The translations under genes and the position numbers were made by a program. From contig PUFA01000084.1 of NCBI GenBank assembly GCA_003508835.1, positions 2,418,001 to 2,482,000 on the forward strand: a stretch of 64,000 bases of DNA. Reading direction: 5' to 3'. The notes below the pieces were generated by a model, which saw only the letters and a list, made by a program, of their open reading frames with translations, was not told the origin of the DNA and searched no databases. Shown piece by piece: positions 45,868 through 57,554 of this stretch. How positions within the stretch are numbered: the stretch's first letter is position 1; every line of letters begins with the position of its first letter. Origin of the DNA: Eonycteris spelaea (lineage: Eukaryota; Chordata; Mammalia; Chiroptera; Pteropodidae).

Positions 45868-46559
45868 AGTTTTTAGACTGCTGAGCAGCAGACCGAAGCA
45901 CGCACCTGTCACGGCAACCCTTCAGGAAAAGTCTGCTGCATGAAGGTACCTTAAGTGAGTGGTTTGAGTAGTAAGAAAAGATCAGCTAGAGGAGTTGAGA
46001 TCAGGTTTCTCTGGGAGATAGAGCTCAAACCAGAAGGAGTGATTTACAAATACTCTGAGATAAGGATTGGACATTTGGAGTAAGGGAATCAAGACACATA
46101 GAGAACATATCATATTTACCTAATTGTCTCTGATTTCTAAAGAAAATTACCAGCCATGGGGCATACCTTTCACATACTTTCTGTTCTTGCACCTGACAAT
46201 GGCAGGAAATCCCACATTTGTGAACATGGTCACCCTTTAAATGTGGCATTATCAACTACAAGGGCTCCATGCCCTTGTAAACGATGAGGATGAATTAGAT
46301 ATAATCCATATAACACATTACAAAGGGAGACATTTAAATGTCATAATTTTATCTGTAATACAGACTTGATCCCATTTTGCCATATCACTTTTCAGTTGTG
46401 ATGTTGGAGTCACTGTAAATGCTCTGATCTATCAGCATATCCTCAAACATTTTTCATTTCCTTGGAAACCTGGGAGTGGTTTAGGGTGATAATGCTAGAT
46501 GAGACTGTTGAATTACGTATTATAATAGCTTTAGAAATAAACACTAACTTTCATTGAAA
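45371..46559. other. Unassigned DNA with a long A tract
   Basis: Apart from the A30 run no repeat is assigned. 46,000-46,120 looks like an old repeat ('ggtttctctgggagatagag') that I cannot name. Confidence 0.4.
45836..45865 (+). repeat. A30 homopolymer
   Basis: Thirty consecutive A. No retroposon body is recognisable upstream, so it is not clearly a retroposon tail. Confidence 0.97.
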
Positions 46560-46648
46560 ACATTTACAGTGCCTTCAGAAAGTGCCTGGTACATAGTAAT
46601 TGTGCAACAAATATTAGTTATTGCCAGTATTATTATTTTTGTAGTTGT
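46560..46648 (+). repeat. MIR 3' end, sense
   Basis: 'agtgcctggtacatagtaat' (46,581-46,600), 'gtgcaacaaatattagttat' (46,602-46,621) and then ATT-rich DNA form a MIR or L2 3' terminus. MIR and L2 share this tail. Confidence 0.65.
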
Positions 46649-46649
46649 T

Positions 46650-46765
46650 ATTGGATATCAAATATGCTCCATTCTTATAACAATTATTATCTCATTAAAA
46701 CCAAACAATAGCACTTTAAGGTAAATACTATTATCCCAGTTTCATAGAAAAGAGTCTCAGGTTCT
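46650..46765 (-). repeat. MIR, antisense
   Basis: 'atctcattaaaaccaaacaa' (46,690-46,709), 'ggtaaatactattatcccag' (46,720-46,739) and 'tttcatagaaaagagtctca' (46,740-46,759) match the reverse MIR order. It faces the sense fragment just upstream. Confidence 0.7.
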
Positions 46766-47359
46766 GATAAACCAAGTATTACTTACATACCTATATTTTA
46801 ATAAAGAGCAAATGGCAAAATCACTATCAAACCCAAAGAACATGTTCCTCCTATGATATAAATTTTTATAAGTTCAGTCTATCTATCACTGGAGATGGAG
46901 TGATTGTAGGTAGTACATAGCAAAAAGTTTAAAAGATTTAAAAGATTTACATTAATTTGAATGTATATAAGAAAAAATATGACCAATAATAGTGGATTTC
47001 TGGATATAGCAGTGAGTATAAGTTTTTTTCTTAAAATATTTTAATCAGAGCAAAGGCACACATTTAAGTTAAGCAATATTAATAATACTGTGGGTTGGGA
47101 AAAAGTCACAGAGGTACTTGAACGCCTGAGGTTGAGATAACGCTTCAATGAATCCACTTACTGGACTTCTGAAACCTCTCCTGGTAAGGAACAAGTCCAC
47201 TGCTCCACTCCAGGAATGTAGGAGTTTTCTTGGTACTGACATAGTTTCTGGAGCCTTCAACATATCAGAGCAACACAGGAAAGTCTGGGGTCCCTTACGC
47301 GCTGAAACAGATCCAATTCCTGGGCTGAGGGAAGAAAGCCCATGTTTCCAGTTTTTATT
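46766..47359. other. Unassigned spacer
   Basis: A tandem 'aaaagattt' pair lies at 46,931-46,948. No gene or assigned repeat. Confidence 0.4.
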
Positions 47360-48590
47360 TTAAACATTTCTTCTTTTGCTATATAAGCATTTAAAGCTAC
47401 AAATTTTCTTTCAAGCACTGTCTTAACTATGTCTCACAAATTGTGAGGCACTATTTATTCTTCGCTTTCCTTCTTCAGTCAATTTTCTTTTTGTGATTCA
47501 GTTTGGATAGTTATTATTGCTATGTTTTTAAGTTCACTGATTTTTGTTCTTCCGCTCTAATTCTATGTTAAGCCCATTCAGTGAATTTTTAATTTCAGAT
47601 AGTGTATTGTTTTAACTTTGGGAAAAAATTTTTTATATACCATCCATTTTTCTCTATTCATGTTTTCCTTCAAATCCTTGAACAGGTTAATAAAGCTCTT
47701 TTAAAGTTTTTGTCTACTAATTCCAACATCTCTATTGTTTCTGACTCTATCTCTATTGACTGATTTCCTCCTGATTATGGGTGCATTTTCTTGCTTCTTT
47801 TCATCCTAGTAATTTTTCAATGCCTACTAGATAATATAAAATTTAAATTGCTTAGTTCTAGGATTCTGTCATTGTCTTTTAAAAAGTGTTGATATTTGTT
47901 TAGGTAGGTAGTTAAAATTACTTGCAAATCAGCTTGCTCATTTTTAGGCTTGCTTTAAGCTTACTCCTTGCTTATAGCTAAGGCCTAGAGTACCTTTTAT
48001 TATAGAGCTTGTTTTCCTCTACTGCTAAAGCTGAAACATTCTAGGATCTCCACTGAATGCTCCAGTGAGGACTCTTCACTCTGGTTGGTTAGAAATCAAA
48101 TGGGTCCTAGGCCTGTGTGAACTTTGAGAATTGTTCAGATTATAACTCTCTAGTACCTATTTTTCTTCTAGTGGTTTTTCTTTGCCCAGTCTTCCGAAGA
48201 CCCACTCGTGCAGGCTTAACTTATATTTAGCCAAAGCCCCAAGGAACCCTCATGAAATTTCCGGAGATCTCTCTCTGAATAGCTCCCGCTTCTCTGTTGC
48301 TCTCCCTTGCAAAGTCCAACCACCCCGGTCTCCTCAACTCTCATCTCTGGCACCTCAAATCAGCAAAATCATTGTGTTCTCTTTGGACTTTCTTCTTCAT
48401 GCTTGCTAATACGATGGCAGTCATTATTTGTTTACCTTTCTCAAGGGTTAAAGTCTAGCCTACTATAACAATGTCTGAAAATAGCTGTTTACTATTTTGT
48501 ATAGTTTTATTTTTTTTAAAGTTCTGTAGTTGTTTCGGCAGGAGGGCAAAATAATCTCTGCCACCTTGGTCTCCAAACACAGCTTCCTCG
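47360..48590 (-). mobile_element. Antisense L1 5' region (ORF1 and 5' UTR)
   Basis: 'agtgaatttttaatttcaga' (47,580-47,599), 'ttccaacatctctattgttt' (47,721-47,740) and 'tcaatgcctactagataata' (47,818-47,837) resemble the ORF1-side antisense sequence of old L1s. The downstream GC-richer part, ending with 'gccaccttggtctcca' (48,560-48,575), resembles an L1M 5' terminus. ORF2 and the 3' end are absent, so this is an internal or 5' relic. Confidence 0.65.
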
Positions 48591-50139
48591 TATCCTAGTA
48601 TCTAAGAAGAAATAAACATAAACTGGTTTATTCATTTGTATGTCACTTCCCCTTCAAAGAAGCCATAAATTCTTTGGAATTCAGCAACCTCAATTTAGCT
48701 TGATGTTACACACATCAAGCTAAACTCAGAATCACTCCTCACTTGTATGACAATCATTGATCAGTTCAGACATTCTGCCTACTCTTTCCTTTCTTTAGAA
48801 GGAGTATTCACTAAAGAGTCTTTGAATACTCATCCAAGTAGTGCTACCAGACTGCCAGACAAACACAAACATGTCTGCGTCTAAGCACTGGCTATGGCTC
48901 AGGCTTAGGAGTTCCAACCTCACCCAGTCTTTTATGCAGTTGTGAGATTCCCTTACTCTTGATCACATCATGTGTATAATAACACCTTGGCCCATTCTTT
49001 CTCCCATATTTGAGATAGGCAAAAGAACTCCCTATTTTCAATTCTTTTCTTTAGAATTTTGCCTATAAGAGATGGCCAATTTTGCTGTTTACCTCCAAAC
49101 AGACATCTTGGAGAAAATATCCTGCTTAAGTAAGCATTCAGAAATGTTAGCAGGCTGAAGAAGCACATGGACAGCTATTAAAGATTTAAATGCAGATAGT
49201 CTTTATTTTTCTAATATCAAATCAAATCTGACACCAAATCCCTCCATTTCCTAAAGCTAATGAGAATTTGGTTTTCTGTCATTAATTGGGGTTCTTCCCT
49301 TTAGGACATGAAAAGCATAACTTTTAGGGAAATAACTGTTTTTTGATCTACATATGATGTTTTTATTTTCTAAGTATGCATGGTTCCTGAAGGGAAATGG
49401 CCCTGTGGTTTTTCTGTCACACTTGGGCAGAAGCATCTCTGTCACACCTGGAAGAAGCTGTACTCACATGGTTGCTTTATGGGAGTGCACCGTACAACCA
49501 GTCCCCTCCCAAGATTTTCTACCTCCCTAGGCTCTGCCAAGGAGTAATGCAAGCACTCTCAATTTTTGGATGGCTCCTCTCCTCTTCTGGTCCTGAGGAA
49601 GATCTTCTGCTTTTATTCTGTACTTTTCTTCACCAAGACTTTGCCTTCCTACTCAAAAGCATAACATTATTTCCCATCTTCTTCAGGGAAAGGTGTTGAG
49701 GGGGTGATAGCAATCTCCCAAAATAGCCATTATCCTTGATATCTCCCTCCTTAGGACAGAAATGAGAATTACAAAAAGAAACACACACTCACACAAAAAT
49801 TAGTGTCTCGATAATTTACCTTTGTGTACATATTTTTTTTTTTGTCTTAAGTTCACTCAGTCCCTGGTAGTCTCACACATGGTTATTCTATATTTTCTAA
49901 ATGATTTTACTTATCTAATATCTATTATTTTAAAGTTTTTATTATTTTAATTTGTATAATATATATGTTTATAACTTGCTGCACTTCTCAAAGAAAATAA
50001 ATTACATTTGCTCAATGAGGATAGAGCCTGAAGGAAAAAGACAGACAAGGGTAATTTTGTAAGAAATTGAAATGTATTCCTCTGATGATTTTGGCAAAAG
50101 AGCCAAAAGATCTCCTAATGTGGCAAGTTTTTTTTTTTA
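48591..50139. other. Unassigned, low-repeat DNA
   Basis: Contains the perfect hairpin at 48,694-48,724. The plus frame 49,397-49,699 (100 codons) is uninterrupted but has no recognised domain; it is likely chance. A (CA)-rich bit lies near 49,782. Confidence 0.4.
48694..48724. repeat. Perfect hairpin: 12-bp stem, 7-base loop
   Basis: TTTAGCTTGATG, loop TTACACA, then CATCAAGCTAAA. The stem is perfect, which is notable in old neutral DNA. No transposon ends or target duplication are evident around it. Confidence 0.93.
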
Positions 50140-50260
50140 TTTCAGCAAATGTGAATTTAGCATCTACTATGAGTGCAATACATAGCATACTATTTTAAAT
50201 ATTGTAGGTGGATTCAAAGATGGTCTCTACCCTTCAGATGCCTGCATTTCGACAGACTTT
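50140..50260 (-). mobile_element. L2-like 3' end, antisense
   Basis: 'tttagcatctactatgagtg' (50,156-50,175), 'ttcaaagatggtctctaccc' (50,213-50,232) and 'ttcagatgcc' follow the antisense L2 3' order. Diverged. Confidence 0.45.
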
Positions 50261-51784
50261 TATAGTGCATTATGCATGCCTCCTACTCTCCAACTCGGCA
50301 CTCTTCTCATTTTCCCCTCTCTCTCCTCTTTCCTCCGTCATGCTGTCCTTCCCTTCATGGCTCCCCTCCTGGCATCACTGTTTCATTCTGCCTACCTGCC
50401 CAATTCTTTGCTCTGCTGGCAGTTTTTTCTATCTTGATCAAAGTTTCTTTCCCTTATAATTTAGACTCGTGGTACCCACCTCACCTCTTCCTAGCTACTT
50501 TTCATTTTAATTCTTATTCATAACTACTTCCACCATTTAGATTTATAACTTGTAACTCACATCAAAGTACATGAATTCATATTCTTTCACCATAATATCC
50601 TGCAGTAGGTTTTAACCATTCACCATCCTGAGGTCAGAGGCCGTGTTCTAACTCATCTTTCTTCTGCTAGTGCAGAACATTCCAAAGACTTATTAAGTTA
50701 TTAATCAATAGTTGATGATATGATTCCAAATAATGCACTGGTAAAAAGCAGGGCACAGGGGTTGGGCAGGCAAGGATCACAGAATGGGGTAGCAGCACAA
50801 CGAAAGGGGGAGGTTCCCTTGGCAATCCCGTCAGTTGGCTCTGCACATTTTGTACATTTCTACACTGAAGAAATGTATGGGATGTTGCAAATGATAAACC
50901 AATGTTGCATCTCTCTTCTTACCTGCATGAAATTTTAGGTTGTGGACTTCATTCAATGAAGATGGAAATAAAGTTCCTACTGTGGGAGAAAAATTACCCT
51001 TCTTCCCAGAAACAAATTGATTTGACCTTTAACACAGATGTTAAAAAAATGAAGCTTCCTCCCCAACATACATAGCTGCCCTTTGATTCTGGGAAGGTTA
51101 TCGCTTCCCCCACCCCCACCCCAGTGATTCTCCTCTGCCTCTCTGCTTTATTTATGTAGTTTTTAGCGGTATAGTATAGGGAACATTACCTTGAAGGGAA
51201 TGCAGTGTCTCATTATGTAGATCGTGTGGCTATAGGCTTTATGCCTATGAAATGGTTCTTTGTTTGCCTAGTCTACTGTTTTACTTCAGAAGGAATTCAT
51301 GTATCACAGTCTTATGCGGCTTCATGAAAATTAACACCTGCCTTCTCCTTGCTGCAGAGAGATGTATTGAAGATTGATATTTGCAAGAAGGATTGAACTT
51401 CTTTGAGTTAGTTAAGTTGCCACCAATGAAAATGTTATTATACCCAATTTATGCTTGGAACAAGGAGTATGGATTGATTGTGTTTTGTTCAAGGTTATAC
51501 ATTTGACAAATATAGTTATCAAAACAGGAGAGAAAGGATAAGTGCTCAGAAAGTGTCTTCCAACCAAACAGGAGTTTTTCACTTTCAAAAAGAATTCTTT
51601 TTTTTTTTTTCAAGTGGTTTCTCCATTGTGTGGAAGGTTTCTGTTTCTTAGGTTTAAGATTAACAGCACACCTGGAATATTCTCTCCATTTCTCTCTGCC
51701 ACTGAAGATAATTTTACTTCCCATAAAGCCCTATTCCAAACTCCCCTATTTCAGATTAATCTCACCTCTTTGAATTTTGAAGGT
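50261..51784. other. Unassigned DNA
   Basis: 50,270-50,400 is pyrimidine-rich. 50,620-50,700 may be an L2 3' end ('aggtcagaggccgtgttcta', 50,631-50,650). The frames at 51,449-51,796 on both strands are short and unrecognised. A T-rich run lies at 51,597-51,610. Confidence 0.4.
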
Positions 51785-51960
51785 AGAATGCGGTAGAAGA
51801 GAGAACACGGGCTCAAGGTCCCAGTGTGGCCACCATAGTGACAAATTCTGAGTTCCAATTTCTTCATCAGCAAGGTAGGGATAATATTAAGTTAGCCTTT
51901 ATTTGACAGGGTTGTAGCCAATGAGATAAGGTAATAGAGACATTTGTAAATTAGAAAAGA
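51785..51960 (+). repeat. MIR SINE, sense
   Basis: 'aatttcttcatcagcaaggt' (51,857-51,876), 'agggataatattaagttagc' (51,877-51,896) and 'agggttgtagccaatgagat' (51,908-51,927) follow the MIR sense order, with a degenerate head. Confidence 0.75.
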
Positions 51961-51994
51961 CTATATAATTCTAGTTATTATTTTCATTATCCTT

Positions 51995-52160
51995 CCTCTG
52001 CTCTGTAGATAATACTGTTTGCACTATATTAATGTGTCTATTTGCAAATTGCTTTCTAAGCCTTCCCAAGCCCTTTTCATGACTTGTAAATTCTCCAAGG
52101 ACAGGACTGTATTTTCTGTTTCTCTTATATCCAGTGCCTCCTACTTTCACACTGGTGCAC
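51995..52160 (+). mobile_element. L2 3' end, sense
   Basis: 'aaattctccaaggacaggac' (52,088-52,107) followed by 'tgtattttctgtttctctta' and 'tatccagtgcctcc' (52,128-52,141) is the L2 3' terminal order. Confidence 0.65.
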
Positions 52161-53569
52161 TGTCAATCGATACCACCTTGAATGTAAATGTCCTGAGAAG
52201 CGAGTGATGAAAAATGACTTTGGATGATCCACAGACTATGACATCAGCAATCTAGACAGTGCTTCAGTCAGAAAAGAGAGAAGAAACTGGACAGTAGGGT
52301 TGTAAACTACAGCAGCCTTGACACAAAGCCATAGAGCAAATGACTATTAGCTGTAGCAACAGACTTTTGGGGGTAAAAGGTGAGGGAGGTAAAAAAAAAA
52401 AAAAAACTTTACTGCTTTATGGATAAAAGCATTACTTCCTTATTAAGCCAAAGTGTGAATACTTCATGGCTTAGCAGGTGGATGGCTGTGGTCCCAGGTG
52501 GGAACCCATATCTCTTCTGTATGAGGTTTATCTTTCTCTTGGGCACTTCACTGGGAATCTGTTGCCACTGGCTCTTCCCTGAGGACACCGCTCTCTCCCT
52601 TAAAAGCTCAGGCCCAAATGCAGACAAAATCCCTTTAGTACAGTTAAAATCAGCAGGAAATGTCAAGGAGTTTACTAAAAGATAAATAAGAAAAAAAAGC
52701 AAGAAATCTCAAACCAGTACATTTGACAAAGTGTACAATCCTAGCTCATGAGAGATACCAACTTGTTTCCAAGGTTCACAACTTGGATGACTTCTGAACA
52801 GATACTTTACATCTATCACCAAGAGCTGCTACATTATGAATGTCCTGCCTTGCTTTCCTGCTTCCAAAATACCTATGTAACTCTAATGGCATTGCTGTCC
52901 TACCTCCTCCCTTTTGATCTGTTACTTAGTTACCAACTGTGGTTTAAAGACTAAAGGGAAGCTTCTGTTTCTCTACCCAGGCCCCTTTTTCTAAGCTGTT
53001 AATTTCACAAGAGAAAAATTTTTCACTGGTCATTACTATAGCTTGTACTTGAGATTCCCCTTATTTTACAAATGAGAAGAAGCTTGCTCTTTTGCATAAG
53101 GACACCACATTGCAATAAAAGGTACATCCATGCAGCATGGATTTATACACAGGAAATAATCAGAGCTTCTTTCTTCACACTGGAGTCTTACCTTTTCAAA
53201 GATTCCTATTTAATTTTTAGGAAAACCTGTGGATTTGAGGATCTGGGTATCTATGTTTTCAATTTCAATCCCTATAGCCCACAGCAAGGTAATTATTAGT
53301 TATTGGCTTGATTGTTGCTCTTGATAGGACCTTCCCACGCTGCTGTTGCTACCATATAAATGAGAAATCATTCTCTTTCTTGTACATTATCAGAAATTTC
53401 AATAAGCTCCTAGTCAAAACTTCCTGATGTATCTAAGGACTGAAAGAAAACTTTGAGTCAAGGAAGGCTCTTGAAAAACTTGGGGTAGTTTCTCTCAGTG
53501 ACAGTTTTCAAAATTTTAGTAGTAGCACAACCATGATATATTCACATCTTATTCAGATTTTTCCTGTTT
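52161..53569. other. Unassigned DNA
   Basis: An A16 run lies at 52,391-52,406. The overlapping plus (52,380-52,685) and minus (52,409-52,702) frames of about 100 codons have no recognised homology. No splice-site plus frame combination suggests an exon. Confidence 0.4.
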
Positions 53570-53831
53570 TATGTGGACTCATTGTGTGTGTGTATTAAGA
53601 CTATATGATTTTGTCATCTTTGAGGGCTTACGTATCCACCACCATAGTTGGAATGTTGAACAATTCCAGCACCTCAAGGATCCCTCGTATTGTCTTTTTA
53701 TAATGATCCCCATCTCCTGCCCCACACCCCCATCCTGTCCCTAAACCCTGGCAACCATTTATCTATTCTTCATTTCTAAAATTTTATCATTTCAAAATTT
53801 TATAAAATGGATGCTTATAAACTTTTTGAAG
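53570..53831 (-). mobile_element. Antisense old L1 3' UTR (host, left part)
   Basis: 'gggcttacgtatccaccacc' (53,623-53,642), 'ccctaaaccctggcaaccat' (53,739-53,758) and 'tttctaaaattttatcattt' (53,773-53,792) are antisense L1M 3' UTR. It is interrupted after about 53,831 by a younger L1 and continues at 54,421. Confidence 0.78.
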
Positions 53832-54418
53832 TTGTCTCCTCCAGTTAGTTTAGTAACCACCTCGTGCTATACGTAGTTATTACAATATTTTTGACTATAT
53901 CACTATGCTGTACTTTACATCCCCTTGAATCTTTTGTAGCTACCAATTTGTACTTCTTAATCCTTTCACTTTTTTCACCCATTTCCATAACAACCATCCC
54001 TTTCTGGTAACCATCAGTTATTCTCTGTATCTACAACTGTATTTCTGTTTTGTTTGTTTGTTAATTTTGTTCTTTAGATTTCATATAATAGAAATCATAT
54101 ATTTGTCTTTCTCTGTTTGACTTATTTCACTTAGCATAATACCTTCCAGGTCCATCCATGTTGTTGCAAGTGGTAAGATTTTATTCTTGCTTTATAGCCA
54201 AGTAATATTCTATTGTGTATATCGATCACATCTTCTTTATCCAGTTATCTATCGATGGGCACTTAGGTTGCTTCCATATCGTGGCTATTGCAAATAATGC
54301 AGCAATGAACATAGTAGTGCATGTATCTTTTTGAATTAGTGCTTTGTATATCTTTGAATTAATACCCAGAAGTGGAAACTAACAAATAATATTGAATGTC
54401 AACTGTAATTGAAAAAAA
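53832..54418. mobile_element. Younger L1 with 5' inversion (twin-primed), nested in the older L1
   Basis: The segment 53,845-54,375 is antisense L1 ('tacgtagttattacaatatt', 53,870-53,889; 'gttgcttccatatcgtggct', 54,267-54,286; 'ttaatacccagaagtgg', 54,359-54,375). At 54,376 it switches without a gap to the sense-strand terminus ('gaaactaacaaataatattg', 54,375-54,394; 'aatgtcaactgtaattgaaa', 54,394-54,413) and an A tail. Antisense body followed by a sense tail is the signature of twin priming. The older L1 sequence is partly repeated on each side (53,814-53,831 against about 54,430-54,446), consistent with a target-site duplication. Confidence 0.85.
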
Positions 54419-54909
54419 GTGGTCATACATTCTATAACGTTTTGAGATTGGCTTTTTTCCACTCAGCTTAATTTCCTATAGGTCCATTTCAATTTGTTGC
54501 TTTTAGCAATAGTCCATTCCTTTTTATTGATGAGTAGTATTTCATGGTACATACATCTCACAGTTTGTTTAACCATACCTGTTGAAGGATACAGGGGCTG
54601 GTACCAGTTTGGGGCTATTATAAATAAAGCCATTACGAATATTTGCTTTTGTGGGGTTTTTGGTGAAAAGAAATCTTTCATTTCTCTGGGATATATGGCC
54701 AAGAGTGTGGTTGCTGGGTCACATGGTAATTTCATGTTTAGCTTTATGAGAAACTGTCACTTTTCCAGAGTGGCTTTCTAATTAAATTCCCATCAGTAAT
54801 GTATCAGTGATACAGTTTCTCAGAATCTTCACCAGAATTTGGAATTGTCACTATTCTTGTTTTAACCATCCTGATAGATATGTGATGATATCTCATTGTG
54901 GTTTTAATT

Positions 54910-54917
54910 TCTGTGTG

Positions 54918-54949
<32 letters not shown>
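54910..54949 (+). repeat. (GT)n microsatellite within antisense L1
   Basis: About 18 GT units with one TT interruption. Confidence 0.95.
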
Positions 54950-54950
<1 letters not shown>

Positions 54951-55020
54951 AGATGGCTACTGATGTTGAACATCTTTCCAGGTGCTAATTTGCTATCTTT
55001 ATATCCTCTAATTGGATTGT

Positions 55021-55057
55021 ATTCTTTCTATCTATCTATCCATCTATGTATCTTTCT

Positions 55058-55088
<31 letters not shown>

Positions 55089-55131
55089 TTTCTTTCTTTC
55101 TTTCTTTCTTTCTCTTCTTTCTTTCTTTCTA
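55021..55131 (+). repeat. (CTAT)n to (TTTC)n compound microsatellite within antisense L1
   Basis: It begins with CTAT/CCAT units and becomes a TTTC tract of over 70 bp with three small slips. The phenylalanine-rich frames at 54,807-55,347 are produced by it. Confidence 0.95.
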
Positions 55132-56215
55132 ATTCAGTATTGGGAGTTATTTATATATTCTAGATATAAGTCCTTTGTTAGATATGTGGTTTGCAAATAT
55201 TTTTTTACAGTCTATAGCTTGTCTTTTCATTCTTGTCACATGGGCTTTCATAGAACAAAAGTTTTTAATTTTGATGAGGTCCAACTCATACATTTTTTCT
55301 CTTATGGATGCTGCTTTTGTGTCAAGTATAACAACCTATTTTTTTAAATTTTTTTTTTGTGTGTGTGTGTGTTTTACATTTAAGTCCATGATTTATTTTA
55401 ATTAATTTTTGTATAAGATGTAGGGTGTGAGGTTTACATAGAAGTTTATTATTTTTCCGATGGATATTCCATTCCTCCAGCACTTTTTGTTGAAAAGGCT
55501 ATCCTACTTCCACTAAACTGATTATACCTTACAAATTAATTTGAGCATATTTCTGGGGTTTATGTCTGGGTTTATTGTCTTTAACTGGCTTATGAGTCTA
55601 TTCCTCTACCAATATAATATTGTTTTAAATATTATACCTATGTAGTAAATATTAGGTAGAGTTATTCTTCCCCTTTATTCTTTGTCAAGATTTTTTTTTC
55701 AGCTTTTCTATGACCTGTGCCCAAGTTTATTTCTGGCTACAAAATAACTTGCTGGGGTTGTAATAGGAATTACATTAAATTTATAACTCAATTTGAGTCA
55801 ATTGACATTTTCACCACATTGAGTTTTCTAATCCATGGACATAATATATTTATTTAGGTCTTCTTTGATTTCTTTCATTAACATTTTATAATTTCTAATA
55901 TGCAATTCTATATGTATTTTGTTAAATGTATCGCTAAATATTTTAATTTTCTGTGAAGCAATTATAATTGGTATTGTTTTAATTTCAGTTCTTGTATGAA
56001 ATATAATTGATTTTTGTGTGTCTGTTGAACTTGTATCCTATGACCATACTGAAACTCACTTACTAGTTCTAAAAGTTTTTGTAAACTCTTTGGGAATTTC
56101 TATGTTGATAATTTTATTATCTGCAAATAGAGATAGTTCTATTTCTTTTTCTCCAATCTGCATCCTGACTAGAATTTCCACTTCTATGTTGAATAAGACT
56201 GGTGAGAATGAACAT

Positions 56216-57055
56216 TGCTACCTAACTAAAATGTTTCAAAGCACACTGAAAAATGAAAGATATCCAAAGGAACAAAACTTGGCTTGGTCCAGCTCATTGG
56301 AGGAGCCTCGATTGTTTAACATGTATAACCATAAGAAATATTAAAAGCAGATCTTTTAATATTTGAAAGATCAATTTGGGAAAGCCTGAAAAATAAAATT
56401 TTGGCTTAAAAGAAAGAGCATTATAGTAGGAATACTCTGGCATTGGTGAAAGGTGTCTCATGGAGAATTAGTTCTCTTTTCTAAAGGTATTCGAACAGAC
56501 ACAAGATTATCTTCTCTGTGGAAGGGCCATATATAAAGGGCTTCTTTCTCTGTCCCAGGTGGCGTCCAAAGAATTGTGCCGTTGTCCATTCTGTTATTCT
56601 TGGTGTCCATGATTGTTCTCCCTCTAAAAACGCATTCAGCTGCAGTTTTCTTTTATGTGGTCACTAAATCATACTTTCCTGTGCACATATGATTTTGGAC
56701 ATGGAAAAAATATTCTTAGCTCATAAAGCTAGTTAATAATGGATGGGAATGGTGATTATAACCCAAGAGTCATCATGACATGGAGAGAACAGAACCCTGG
56801 GTAAGCTTGATGGGTAATAAGTACAATAATTCATTCTTGTTTTTTTTCTTCCCTTTTAACCACATAGTTGCCATTTTTCTCTATTCAATCCTTACACTTC
56901 CTCCCTAAAGCAATGTGAGTGACCTTTTGCACTATGCACAGAAATAGATGCTGCCTTAGACTTTCGTCTCATGATTTTAATTGCCTGCTTTGTATGGTTC
57001 AGGTATAAGATTAACAAAAGCAGAATGAAAAGAAGAGAGGAGAAATAGAGATGAA
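56216..57055. other. Unassigned DNA
   Basis: No assigned repeat or gene. The minus frame 56,892-57,131 reads a hydrophobic stretch, but part of it comes from the fold-back element that follows. Confidence 0.4.
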
Positions 57056-57063
57056 GTGTGAAG

Positions 57064-57216
57064 CCTGGACAAGGGTGCACAAAAGAGGCACTAGGGTGCA
57101 AACCTGAGAAGGCACTCACTCCCAAGCTCATGCAAGTGCTGGGTTAGCACCTGAGAGTGAGCGCCTCCTTAAATGTTGCACCCTGTTGTACCTAGCTTGT
57201 TTCACCCAGGTCCAGG
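57064..57216. mobile_element. Fold-back (inverted-repeat) element, probable MITE
   Basis: Two arms of about 70 bp are imperfect inverted copies. The left arm carries CCTGGAC (57,064-57,070), AGGGTGCAA (57,093-57,101) and AGGCACTCACTCCCA (57,110-57,124). The reverse complement of the right arm gives CCTGGAC (57,210-57,216), AGGGTGCAA (57,176-57,184) and AGGCGCTCACTCTCA (57,152-57,166) in the same order. It is GC-richer than its surroundings. I have a faint memory of similar dispersed sequence in other mammals but cannot name a family; terminal boundaries and a target duplication are not established. Confidence 0.65.
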
Positions 57217-57554
57217 CCCCAGACCTCTGAATTATCATTGCATAATACAAGCAGACAAATGTCAGCTAAGCAAGGAATTTCTCACTGATAGCTGATAGGC
57301 AATTTTATTCTTGGTTTTATCAAAATGAAATTCACTTAAAGGGAAAGATTAATTTGCGAAACAACATTTATATAACTTTATTTCTTTACAGTAATTCCTT
57401 ATATAGTTCTTTGTCTCCTTTTATGACTTGTAACTTATTATATTAAAAGATACAAAATCATAATTTTTGCAGGTTAAAAGATTGAATATTGCCTATTTTA
57501 CATGATTGATTCAACCTATTAATATATGGGGTAGGAGAAAGAACATGAGCTAAG
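57217..57554. other. Unassigned spacer
   Basis: Nothing recognised. Confidence 0.4.

Larger units (their letters stand above)
54421..56215 (-). mobile_element. Antisense old L1 ORF2 (host, right part)
   Basis: Continues the L1 of 53,570: 'ccactcagcttaatttccta' (54,459-54,478), 'tttttattgatgagtagtat' (54,521-54,540), 'gtttttaattttgatgaggt' (55,260-55,279), 'ggcttatgagtctattcctc' (55,586-55,605) and 'ttattatctgcaaatagaga' (56,115-56,134). The minus frame 54,463-54,735 is ORF2 C-terminus. It carries several expanded microsatellites and ends inside the reverse transcriptase region near 56,215. Confidence 0.85.

Noticed and set aside
49397..49699. Plus-strand frame of 100 codons
   Set aside because: No domain, no start context, no flanking splice signals and no recognised homolog.
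52380..52702. Overlapping frames of about 100 codons on both strands
   Set aside because: No homology recognised; frames of this length are expected by chance somewhere in 64 kb.
54807..55347. Two overlapping phenylalanine/leucine-rich frames of about 110 codons
   Set aside because: They are produced by the GT and TTTC microsatellites inside an antisense L1.
56892..57131. Minus-strand frame with a hydrophobic, membrane-like segment
   Set aside because: Its first third is read from the fold-back element, and the rest is AT-rich DNA of low complexity.
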